In this document: positions 19,001 to 25,147 of the stretch, piece by piece
Layout: every line of letters begins with the position of its first letter
Numbering within the stretch: position 1 is the stretch's first letter
Assembly: GCA_944346655.1 (NCBI GenBank)
Contig: CALVMP010000005.1
Span: forward strand, 1-43,591
Length of the DNA: 43,591 nt
DNA from: an uncultured Clostridia bacterium
Lineage (GTDB): Bacteria; Bacillota; Clostridia; Christensenellales; Borkfalkiaceae
Direction: 5' to 3'
Translations under genes and position numbers: made by a program
Notes under the pieces: model-generated
Told to the model about the DNA's origin: nothing
Databases searched by the model: none
Seen by the model: the letters and a program-made list of their open reading frames with translations, nothing else

Positions 19001-20887
19001 ATAGGCCGCAACGTTGTTTCAATAGGCAACTATGCGTTTGCCGACAATGCAAGGCTTTCCGCAATATCCTTTGCCCCCAATGCACGGCTTGAAACTCTCG
19101 GCGACGGCGCTTTCGAGGGCTGCACGGCGCTTACTTCCGTCTCCCTGCCCGACGGCGTCGCTTCGATAGGCGCAAGAGCATTCTACGGAGCGGAAAATCT
19201 GCGCAGCGTATATATTTCCTCATCTCTTGAAGAAATGGGCGCGTATGCCTTTGCTAACAACACCTATCTTACGACCGTCACATTCGGCGACGGCGCGAAG
19301 GTGGTGGGCGATTATGCTTTTGCGGCAGTCAGCGACGGCGAGGTCGTATATCAGAACTACCTTGCAAACGTTACGCTGCCCGCAAGCGTGACTTCAATAG
19401 GCAACTACGCGTTTGCCGGCAACGCAGCGCTCACAACGCTCAGCCTTCCCGGCGTCGACAGCATAGGTTCGCATGCCTTCTACAACACGCCCGCACTCAG
19501 CGTGGTCACCCTCAAGGCGGACGGCACGGACTATATCGGCGTAAGCGCGTTTGAAAATTCTGCCATAAGGACCGTAAACGGTCTCGATAAGGTAACTTCA
19601 ATCGACGCCCGCGCGTTCTATGATTCGGACATCTCGAGCGTAAACGGCGTGTTCGATCTCTCCGGAGCGGTCGAGATAGGCGAGTACGCCTTCTATAACT
19701 GCCTCAATATTACAGGCGATCTCATTCTCACCAACGCCGAACAGATATATGCCGCGGCATTCTATGTGCCTTTCGGCGAATCCATCAGCACGGGCTCGCA
19801 GGGCAATATCCAGTACATCGAACTTGGCGACAACCTGAAGGGTCTCGGCGGCGGCGCCTTCTTCAATTCGGCGATTGTATCGATAACCCTTCCTTCGTCC
19901 CTTGAAATTGTGGGCACTCCCGCATTCTCCGGTTGTCTGTCCCTCTCAAGAATTTCAATGAGGGGTTCGGACGGTACGTACTTTGCCGAAAACGGCGCAC
20001 TCTACAAGCGCATTACCGACAGCACCTATGAACTCGTAGCCGTTCCCAACGGTCTCGGCAACAGCACACAGTCGGTAAGCTTCACTATAAAGGACGGCAC
20101 CGTCCGCATCGGCGAATATGCAATGGCTTACTGCAGATATCTCTCCGGTGTAACCATACCCGCCTCCGTCAAATCTATCGGTGCGTATGCCTTCTATTAT
20201 CTCGGCATGGCGAAGCTCGACAATGCGTCGTTAGTCGATTCTCTCACTCCCGAAGACTACCCCGAGTATATCTTCGAAGGACTCGAGGCTCCCGCGCTTG
20301 AAACGCACGAAGGGGAGGACGAGGGTGCTTCGCTCACTTCGCTCTACTTCAACTTCAGCTATGACATAGGCTATCAGCTCGGAAGGATTTCCTATCCCGT
20401 AAATGCTAACGGCTTTGATTCTCCCACGTATGAGTTCTGCTTCGCCATAGTAACGTATACCGACGAAGTGATAGAGGAAAACACCCAGTCCCTCGTTGAC
20501 GCTCTTACGGCGCTCAACGTAGACGCCCTCACCGAGGCTGACGCCGACATGGTAAATTCTCTCAATCTCGAATATACCATGCTTACGAGCGGGCAGAGGA
20601 CATTCATTACCGCAGAACTTCTTTCCAAGCTCAACGCCGCAATGGAAAAGGTCGGACTGACCGAGGAAACTCCCGGCGGTGACCAACCCGGTGATGAGGG
20701 CGATACCGGCTCCGACGCCGACGCGGGTTCATCCTGCCAGAGCGTGGGCGTGGTCGGCGGCAACGGCGGCTTCCCCGGCGGCGGTGCGCTCGTCGCGGTG
20801 CTCGGCATAATTGCGGTCCTGGCTATCGTCCGCAGCGCAAGAAGGGCGGCGGTCTCCAATTCAAACAATAAAAAGGAGGGTGAGTAA
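13001..20887 (+). CDS. Giant cell-surface subtilase (S8) with BspA-type leucine-rich repeats
   Basis: The 2628-residue protein would be a surface protease. Start GTG 13001 follows GGAGG by nine bases and gives a clean signal peptide ending LSVVCC, possibly a lipoprotein site. The upstream in-frame TTG at 12944 does not. An I9-like propeptide spans about residues 65-190. The catalytic triad is D222 (VLDTGFD), H295 (SSHGLHVAG) and S642 (SGTSMASP), with oxyanion N409 (AASNEG). A protease-associated-like insert precedes the Ser. Fn3-like and beta domains follow, then a four-Cys module (C1223, C1233, C1295, C1298), Ig-like domains (about 1300-1500), and about 31 LRR_5 units (1550-2400). The C-terminus has an Asp/Gly-rich linker and a hydrophobic helix plus RSARRA, a membrane anchor. 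Being complete and in frame, it looks functional. Confidence 0.92.
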   Translation: MKSKVRKALSAVFASLTAVFMGLSVVCCQTENSSSGNNSSENSGLIDVTDSLGSKLDSSQFMNEDLLSSAKTKSDGSRRVIVELENSSLLDVYLSSAAIQRRYSDLTSFVNAAEGRQYASELTAQQAEFISALNRTSVDYEVRHSYSSVINGVSLVIDDSDVSAVENLPGVKNVIYSESYAVPTVEATMNDVSVYSTGIYDSENIADEYGYTGNGMVVAVLDTGFDRSHAAFQRMPAEENQGLTYSQVLASFNDLEATTQGGTITINDVYYNAKVPFAYDYADNDPDVFPKSSSHGLHVAGVIGGYQEDVAPSEGEAFENNSTFRGVAPDAQLVICKVFPDEEDGLSGGAETDDILAALSDCITLGVDVINMSLGVSAGFSREEDGNAINDVYDKVYDAGINLVVAASNEGSSAQNGAYGTTNLTSNPDSGTVGSPSTYASALSVASISGQLSSYLQLSDGTAIYFNESSTAAGEQGDFVAEILDNYFEGADSAEVNFITIPGYGANSNYTTAIRNQMSRTPTIAVVSRGVSSFEDKQRIAFENGAIGCIIYNNMSGRISASLGTGKEIPTCTITADIGQTLVSMGSGAITIDRSYKAGPFMSSFSSWGPTPDLKIKPEITAHGGEITSTVVGGYSIYSGTSMASPNMAGAVTLLRQYVSEYYGLSGVELADRVNSLLMSTATIINDERGLPYAVRRQGAGLGDIYKAISSNAYISVENSTKPKLELGDDPNKTGVYTMEFTVNNVSDTTKTYSLDAYVMTESVSIDNITVSEQSYMLDGASKTFYVNGTRGNTVTVAANSSVQVKAVIELTDEEKDYLDENFENGMYVEGFITLSNADEEGVDLSVPYLAFYGDWLAAPIFDHTTYEVSADEHNSAIEDADKTVAAVYESVAIGRYYRGTETYIPLGQYVYDSEGGDESGIEAMVDKIAVGNSDYGVYEFYAVYFGLLRSVEEMEVEITNSATGEVVWSDTLNMIGKSYSSAPSYAEIGLQPREYNLQNNTQYTATFKTRINYNGRTSEEETQVFTFYVDYEAPFIYRNEYVVRYEYDVDDTTLRHAYLDLYLYDNHYVQSVQLFTYADAESNVDWATDTMGEVDWLTEYAIPVDSSRGAVNRVTVEITDYLDNLITYGDDTDKYIGVRIDDYALNSTAYLVPVQTPEVSKVDLQYTRGSLTGSLENGTILMTAGDDLDLGDDTADIVTASGETLNGVTLDLKLYNYAIYTCAAVDAHGATCGFRYDEHEGYTYSEGDYYYDSTLGSVRRLAANENLSIAPYTLFTSLIATGSGSDYTSTHFVCPDCGTEVTFTYNRRTQTISPNNFSKLTPDAMSEEVVWWSSDESVVRVWNGRLYAAGAGTATIYAYAPDGGVHPYPATADGTKAFSFNVEVEGAADPAALRSISISAYDNLTLGTSRKITTGAVTVENGTRLVLYADVNPWYVDDSRYSLNWSVLSSVVDGVVFESEQRGNSVTVLCAEPGTYTVSASYGIYSGSVTITVGEDYVLTSTYFYEYNGPGYTETVDGRKVLVIPADLGITNLGQIIAGREGPFLENTDLDTVIVPEAVTTIGYAAFRDSSIRRIYLPSSLINIAQDAFAGCTNLEEVYWYDASEDSNSGIVYDGEDNTYNWEAFFDNAGEKITSQSLVIGPNAFDGCVKLNTFDFSKVVGLYDFAFNGCLTLDGTVDLSNLRFSGVGVFNGCSGITGVQLDGNTVLNAYMFSGTGITSVEYYGSFVADMAFANMPELTSVTFNSDSTYSNVYTIGNRAFENCPKLKNVSFNRSFTSIGDYAFAGTALETIELPASLTALGSYAFADCESLASVVVDSSSHITSMGAGVFSGCGVLASIGLSDGGSEYYNELTSGAYSMITDKNGNPVLVPPAYSVSGDENVITIGTGLQSIGALAYANNASLDGKTLIIAEGVTSIGNYAFADTGITRVIIPASVTSLGQYAFADCENLASVVFLGNISEIPAGLFSGCSGLESISIPESVTLIGDSAFDGAGLKSVEIGRNVVSIGNYAFADNARLSAISFAPNARLETLGDGAFEGCTALTSVSLPDGVASIGARAFYGAENLRSVYISSSLEEMGAYAFANNTYLTTVTFGDGAKVVGDYAFAAVSDGEVVYQNYLANVTLPASVTSIGNYAFAGNAALTTLSLPGVDSIGSHAFYNTPALSVVTLKADGTDYIGVSAFENSAIRTVNGLDKVTSIDARAFYDSDISSVNGVFDLSGAVEIGEYAFYNCLNITGDLILTNAEQIYAAAFYVPFGESISTGSQGNIQYIELGDNLKGLGGGAFFNSAIVSITLPSSLEIVGTPAFSGCLSLSRISMRGSDGTYFAENGALYKRITDSTYELVAVPNGLGNSTQSVSFTIKDGTVRIGEYAMAYCRYLSGVTIPASVKSIGAYAFYYLGMAKLDNASLVDSLTPEDYPEYIFEGLEAPALETHEGEDEGASLTSLYFNFSYDIGYQLGRISYPVNANGFDSPTYEFCFAIVTYTDEVIEENTQSLVDALTALNVDALTEADADMVNSLNLEYTMLTSGQRTFITAELLSKLNAAMEKVGLTEETPGGDQPGDEGDTGSDADAGSSCQSVGVVGGNGGFPGGGALVAVLGIIAVLAIVRSARRAAVSNSNNKKEGE
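17650..20215 (+). repeat. BspA-type leucine-rich repeat array in the subtilase
   Basis: About 31 units of 20-30 codons, each built around (Y/S/G)AFxxCxxLxxVxLPxxVxxIG, run almost without break. DNA copies are diverged, so the array is old rather than recently expanded. This type of repeat mediates binding to host or dietary proteins in other bacteria. Confidence 0.88.
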
Positions 20888-20888
20888 T

Positions 20889-23579
20889 ATGAACAAAAAG
20901 TTACTTGCGCTCGCCGCATTGATTTCAGCATTTTCTCTCTCCGCGGCGGCTTTCGCTGCCTGCGGAGACGGTGAAAACGGTTCCAATACGGGGAATCCTT
21001 CCACAGGCGACGATAATCCGTCGACGCCCTCCGTCTACACGGTAACTTTTGATACGAACGGAGCCTCGGAAATAGAGGCGCAACAGGTAACTCCCGGGCA
21101 GTCCATCAATCTCGGAAGCTACACCGTAAGCGTTCCCGACGACAACTATTTTTACGGGTGGTATCTCGACGAGGAGTTCACCATGCGCGCTCCGTCAACA
21201 TTTACGCCCACATCCAGCGTCACTTTGTATGCATATTGGGGCACAACCCGCACTTACACACTGACGTTCGACAGCTGCGGCGGCAGCGAGGTGGCGCCCC
21301 GGGAATACTATGCCTACAGTTTCCTTGCCGAGCCGCAGGTTCCCACAAGGGCGGGCTATACTTTTGCAGGCTGGTATTGGGATGAGGATTATTCCAAAGA
21401 ATTTATCTTTGTCGGCAATACCATGCCCGCAACCGACCTCACAATTTATGCAAGATGGACCGAGCAGACCGTAACGCTCACCTTTGACAGCAATGGGGGA
21501 AGCGCGGTTGCGAGCATTGAGACAGAGGCGGGCGATACCGTCTCCGCTCCTGCCGCTCCCGAGAGAGAAGGATATATCTTCGACGGCTGGTACGCCGACG
21601 AGGACCTCACTACGCCCTATATCTTCGGTACGCTCACCTCAGATACCACAATCTACGCAAAATGGCGCGAGCATGTAAGCGTGTCACTTACAGGACACTA
21701 CAACTTCGGCGACATGACTGCTGTTTTTGGACTGAGCGGCAATGAAGGGACACATATTCCTGATGCTTCCCATCCGTCATGGCAGGCAATGGTCGACAGG
21801 GTCAACAACACATTCGGCATGCCCGTATATATTTTCGGCGGCTGGTTCTTTGACGAAGAGTGCACTCAACCTTGCACGGTTTATCCCGTCGGAGGCGACG
21901 GCACTGACGTCTATGCACTCTGGCTGCGTTCGGCTGCATACTGCGCCGTAACATTTGTAAACGATACAACTTCTTTAACCGTCTACGTTCAGAAGACGGG
22001 AACAATCTCCGATACCTCCGGAATAGAGAGTGTGTTCGGTTCGTCATTTGTCGATATGTACGGCAACGCATACGATCTTACCTCTTCGTTTGAAAGCGAC
22101 GTGACTCTATATGCCGCGCAGAGCTCTGATTTGACTTTCGAAGCCAACGCGTCTTACGGCTATACGGTAACGGGTTATGCCGGGGACGGCGGGGATATAG
22201 TCATTCCCTCAACCTACAACGGCGAGCCCGTCACTGCGATTGCCTTTGAAAACGTCAGCGCACAGTCTGTCACTATTCCCGACAGCGTGACAAAAATTTC
22301 GGCAAACGCATTCAGCTCTGTAACTTCTGTAAACGGCGGCGATTACCTCACCGAAATAGGGGAAAATGCCTTCGGCTCCTATGCGGGCGTTGAAGCAAAC
22401 GGGCTTGTCTACCTCAACGATAACAGAACGGTGCTTCTTTCCTATAGCGGCTCGGCTTCTGCGGTAACTATCCCCGCAAGCGTAAAGGTCATGGCTGACG
22501 GCGCATTCGCCGGCAATGCAAATGTAATTTCCGTGCGCTTTGCATCGGGCGGAGTGCTCATTGCAATCCCCGACGGCGCGTTCGAAAATTGCACCAATCT
22601 CGTTTCGGTAAATCTCTCCGCACTCAGACTCAGAGAGGTAGGGGAGGGTGCGTTCTCGGGCACTTCGCTTTCGGAAATTGTCCTTCCCGAAACAACTAGT
22701 GCAGTCGGAGCCTCTGCGTTTGAAAACTGCACGCACCTTACCTCCATTTCCGCAGCGGGACTGCGCGAACTCGGTTTCGCCGCCTTCAAGGGGTGCACCT
22801 CTCTCGTTTCGGTCGATTTCACGGGGGTAAATCTCTCCTTCATTCCCTCCGAGGCTTTCGCAGGCTGTACCTCGCTTGAAACCATAGTTCTTCCCGAAGT
22901 CACCCGCTCGATAGGCGGCGGCGCTTTCAGCGGCTGCACTTCGCTTACAACGGTTACGGTCAACGCTCCCGACGAGTGCCTTCTCACCGAAATAGGCGGC
23001 GGCGCTTTCAACGGCTGTTCTTCGCTCAATACGATAATTCTCTTCTCCGGCTCGGTAAACGGCGAACTCGTGCAGATTGGCGACGGCGCCTTCGAAGGCT
23101 GTGCATCCGATCTCGTTGTGTTTGTATCCGCTGAATCTCCCGATTACGACAGGTCCAGCCCGTGGTATGACGCCGAGAGCGACTCCATGCTCAGCTACGT
23201 CGAAATTTATTCGGCAGTATACGAAGGCATAACTTTTGCCGAGGGCGATCTTACGGTTCCCGTCATAAAGGCGGAGAACTTCAGCATTGTTTTTTCGCTG
23301 AGTCAGGTCGGCGAAAATACAGACCTCGTCTCTCTGCTCGTTGCAAACGGCGTAAGCGCGACGGACAACAGCACTGCGGCTGAAGATATAGTTATTTCCG
23401 TAAGCAGGGTCGGAACGGCTCTTCCCGTCGACGGGGAGGAGGATACAACCGCGCTGACGGCTAATGCAGACGGCACATACAACCTTACGGAAACGGGCAA
23501 TTACTATGTGTCCGTCCGCGCGACAGACAGATTTGGCAACTATGCATCTCTCACGGTTGTGGTGTCTGTAATATCATAA
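20889..23579 (+). CDS. Lipoprotein with InlB-type and BspA-type repeats
   Basis: The 896-residue protein starts at ATG 20889, one base after the subtilase stop, with AGGAGG nine bases upstream. An in-frame ATG at 20811 lies inside the preceding gene and lacks the signal peptide. The signal peptide ends AAAFAAC, with lipidated C25. A low-complexity Gly/Asn/Asp/Ser linker follows. Three clear InlB B-repeats (TFDTNGA, TFDSCGG and TFDSNGG, each ending YAxW) and two degenerate ones cover about residues 46-415. About 11 LRR_5 units (GAFEGCTS type) cover about 435-745. The C-terminus resembles a cadherin-like/HYR beta domain. There is no catalytic domain. Overlapping translation signals and shared LRR type indicate it works with the subtilase, perhaps as a binding partner. 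Confidence 0.88.
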   Translation: MNKKLLALAALISAFSLSAAAFAACGDGENGSNTGNPSTGDDNPSTPSVYTVTFDTNGASEIEAQQVTPGQSINLGSYTVSVPDDNYFYGWYLDEEFTMRAPSTFTPTSSVTLYAYWGTTRTYTLTFDSCGGSEVAPREYYAYSFLAEPQVPTRAGYTFAGWYWDEDYSKEFIFVGNTMPATDLTIYARWTEQTVTLTFDSNGGSAVASIETEAGDTVSAPAAPEREGYIFDGWYADEDLTTPYIFGTLTSDTTIYAKWREHVSVSLTGHYNFGDMTAVFGLSGNEGTHIPDASHPSWQAMVDRVNNTFGMPVYIFGGWFFDEECTQPCTVYPVGGDGTDVYALWLRSAAYCAVTFVNDTTSLTVYVQKTGTISDTSGIESVFGSSFVDMYGNAYDLTSSFESDVTLYAAQSSDLTFEANASYGYTVTGYAGDGGDIVIPSTYNGEPVTAIAFENVSAQSVTIPDSVTKISANAFSSVTSVNGGDYLTEIGENAFGSYAGVEANGLVYLNDNRTVLLSYSGSASAVTIPASVKVMADGAFAGNANVISVRFASGGVLIAIPDGAFENCTNLVSVNLSALRLREVGEGAFSGTSLSEIVLPETTSAVGASAFENCTHLTSISAAGLRELGFAAFKGCTSLVSVDFTGVNLSFIPSEAFAGCTSLETIVLPEVTRSIGGGAFSGCTSLTTVTVNAPDECLLTEIGGGAFNGCSSLNTIILFSGSVNGELVQIGDGAFEGCASDLVVFVSAESPDYDRSSPWYDAESDSMLSYVEIYSAVYEGITFAEGDLTVPVIKAENFSIVFSLSQVGENTDLVSLLVANGVSATDNSTAAEDIVISVSRVGTALPVDGEEDTTALTANADGTYNLTETGNYYVSVRATDRFGNYASLTVVVSVIS

Positions 23580-23586
23580 AATAATT

Positions 23587-23621
23587 CCGCCGCCGGATGT
23601 GTGAAAAATATCTGACGGCGG
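23587..23621 (+). terminator. Imperfect hairpin after the LRR lipoprotein
   Basis: CCGCCGCCGGAT (23587-23598) pairs with ATCTGACGGCGG (23610-23621) over 12 positions with one mismatch and one G-U pair. No T-run follows, so it is at best a weak or Rho-assisted terminator. Confidence 0.45.
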
Positions 23622-23630
23622 GGCTATTGC

Positions 23631-23659
23631 TTGACTTGAAAAATCTAATCTATTATAAT
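23631..23659 (+). promoter_or_regulatory. Consensus sigma-A promoter
   Basis: TTGACT (23631-23636), a 17-base spacer and TATAAT (23654-23659) give a near-perfect promoter for the lipoprotein gene at 23728. Start of transcription is expected near 23666. Confidence 0.85.
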
Positions 23660-23662
23660 AGT

Positions 23663-23703
23663 GAATATACATTCATGCACTCGGCATGCAATGAATATGC
23701 ATT
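23663..23703 (+). repeat. Direct repeat and hairpin at the 5' end of a transcript
   Basis: GAATATACATT (23663-23673) and GAATATGCATT (23693-23703) form a direct repeat with 30-base spacing. Between them ATTCATGCA and TGCAATGAAT can pair with one bulged A. The element covers the predicted transcription start, a position suited to an operator. Confidence 0.55.
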
Positions 23704-23727
23704 TTAGGTAAACAGGAGACTTTCGCT

Positions 23728-25089
23728 TTGAAAAGCGCATTCTTAAGAAAACGCAATATAATTCTTGCAATCCTTATGGTGTTAGCCGCAATTTTTATTG
23801 CATGCGGGCTATCTGCATGTTCTTCGGGCAACAGCGAGGATAACGTAATTGAAGAAGGCTATGTCCATCTCGTTACCTACGACGCAGGTTGGATGCTTGA
23901 TGAAGATAATAAGAAAATTTACGCATCCTTTGACGCAAACCAAGATAATGAAGATATTGAGGAACCTCAATATTCCTACGTGCGCGTTATGAATGAGTCG
24001 CTCACGCTCAGACCGGGCTATGTTCCCGCGGGCGGCAGCGAGCGCGACTCGATTGCCGAGCCCACCCTTACGGGCTACAGGTTGCTGGGCTGGCTGCTCG
24101 TCGAAACCGACGAGGCGGGCAACGAGACCATATCCGCCGAATACTGGGATTTCAACAGCGACGTTGTCACAGAGGATATAACCCTCCGCGCCGACTGGCG
24201 GCTGAATACCTCAGTAAATATTGTAGGTCAGATTGACGGTCAGCAGGTTACGCTGAGCAATTTCGAGGTGGACCGCGGCGAGAACTTTATCGGCAGAATA
24301 TATTCCGCTCAGACTGACGGTTCGTACAACTTAAGGGCAGACTATATACAAAACACCTTCCTTTATTATACCTCGGGCTACGATACCTACACGGCAACAG
24401 GCTTCTACTGGCTTGACGGCGAGGGTAACAGAGTCGACCTCAACGAGTCCAACGCGGTGTATGACAGCGAAGGGGAGACAATGACCCTCTATGTCGACGT
24501 GCTCGCGGGCAGATACGCGATAGTTTCGCAAAGGACCGTTTCGTCGTTGAGGTTTACAGCCGGCGTCAATTGGTATCTTGTCGAGGATATCGACTTGGGT
24601 ATGACTTCCCGCGACGACGTTGACGACAGCTGGTCAGCCCTTACGCAGTTCAACGGTTCGATTATAGGCAACGGTCATAAAATGTCGAACATATGGGTGA
24701 CAAGCCTCGTTGCAAGAAATACTCAGAACAACATAGGGCGCGCAATCTTCGGCACTATGTACGGCAGCGTCGTCGACGTAACCTTTGAAAATGTGGAGTT
24801 CACGCTCTATTCAACCTACGGTTCCAATTTTGTAATGTCCAATCAGCTCAGCACAGCGTTCCTCGCGGTCTCAATAGAGGAGGGAGGTCGCTTTGGTCAG
24901 GGAGCAAGCGGCACGGGCGTAGTTCTCGAAAATTGCACGCTCAGCATTGTAAACGCCGAAGTTGAAGGCAGAACGCTCTTCACCTACCTTGTTCCCGAGG
25001 CGCCGTATTACTGGCAAGGAACGCCCGACGGGCAACACGTAACCGGTGAAGTCACCCTCAACGAAAACATGATTGACGTAAATTTATAA
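23728..25089 (+). CDS. Surface lipoprotein with InlB-like and beta-helix (GLUG-like) parts
   Basis: The 453-residue protein begins with TTG at 23728, nine bases after CAGGAG, and no other start gives the full signal peptide. A basic N-terminus and hydrophobic stretch end in the canonical lipobox LSAC with C31. Residues about 40-155 resemble a diverged InlB repeat (LTGYRLLGWLL, ITLRADW). Residues about 270-350 contain a segment like the GLUG/pectate-lyase beta-helix motif (FNGSIIGNGHKMSNIWV). No catalytic residues are recognisable. It has its own consensus promoter and lies 58 bases before the peptide-binding protein, so the importer may be partly read from this promoter. A ligand-binding or adhesive role is inference. 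Confidence 0.75.
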   Translation: MKSAFLRKRNIILAILMVLAAIFIACGLSACSSGNSEDNVIEEGYVHLVTYDAGWMLDEDNKKIYASFDANQDNEDIEEPQYSYVRVMNESLTLRPGYVPAGGSERDSIAEPTLTGYRLLGWLLVETDEAGNETISAEYWDFNSDVVTEDITLRADWRLNTSVNIVGQIDGQQVTLSNFEVDRGENFIGRIYSAQTDGSYNLRADYIQNTFLYYTSGYDTYTATGFYWLDGEGNRVDLNESNAVYDSEGETMTLYVDVLAGRYAIVSQRTVSSLRFTAGVNWYLVEDIDLGMTSRDDVDDSWSALTQFNGSIIGNGHKMSNIWVTSLVARNTQNNIGRAIFGTMYGSVVDVTFENVEFTLYSTYGSNFVMSNQLSTAFLAVSIEEGGRFGQGASGTGVVLENCTLSIVNAEVEGRTLFTYLVPEAPYYWQGTPDGQHVTGEVTLNENMIDVNL

Positions 25090-25090
25090 C

Positions 25091-25118
25091 TTGCGGTTAG
25101 TCAGCCGTTTAATATAAA
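25091..25118 (+). promoter_or_regulatory. Possible promoter for the peptide importer
   Basis: TTGCGG (25091-25096), a 16-base spacer and TATAAA (25113-25118) lie between the lipoprotein and the binding-protein gene. The match is moderate. Confidence 0.4.
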
Positions 25119-25147
25119 GTTTTTTATCCAGTACAGGAGGATTTTAC

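Noticed and set aside
13001..25089. Transposon, prophage or integrative element carrying the surface-protein genes
   Set aside because: No transposase, integrase, attachment repeats or terminal inverted repeats were found, and the nearby tRNA-Gly has no duplicated 3' end in the window.
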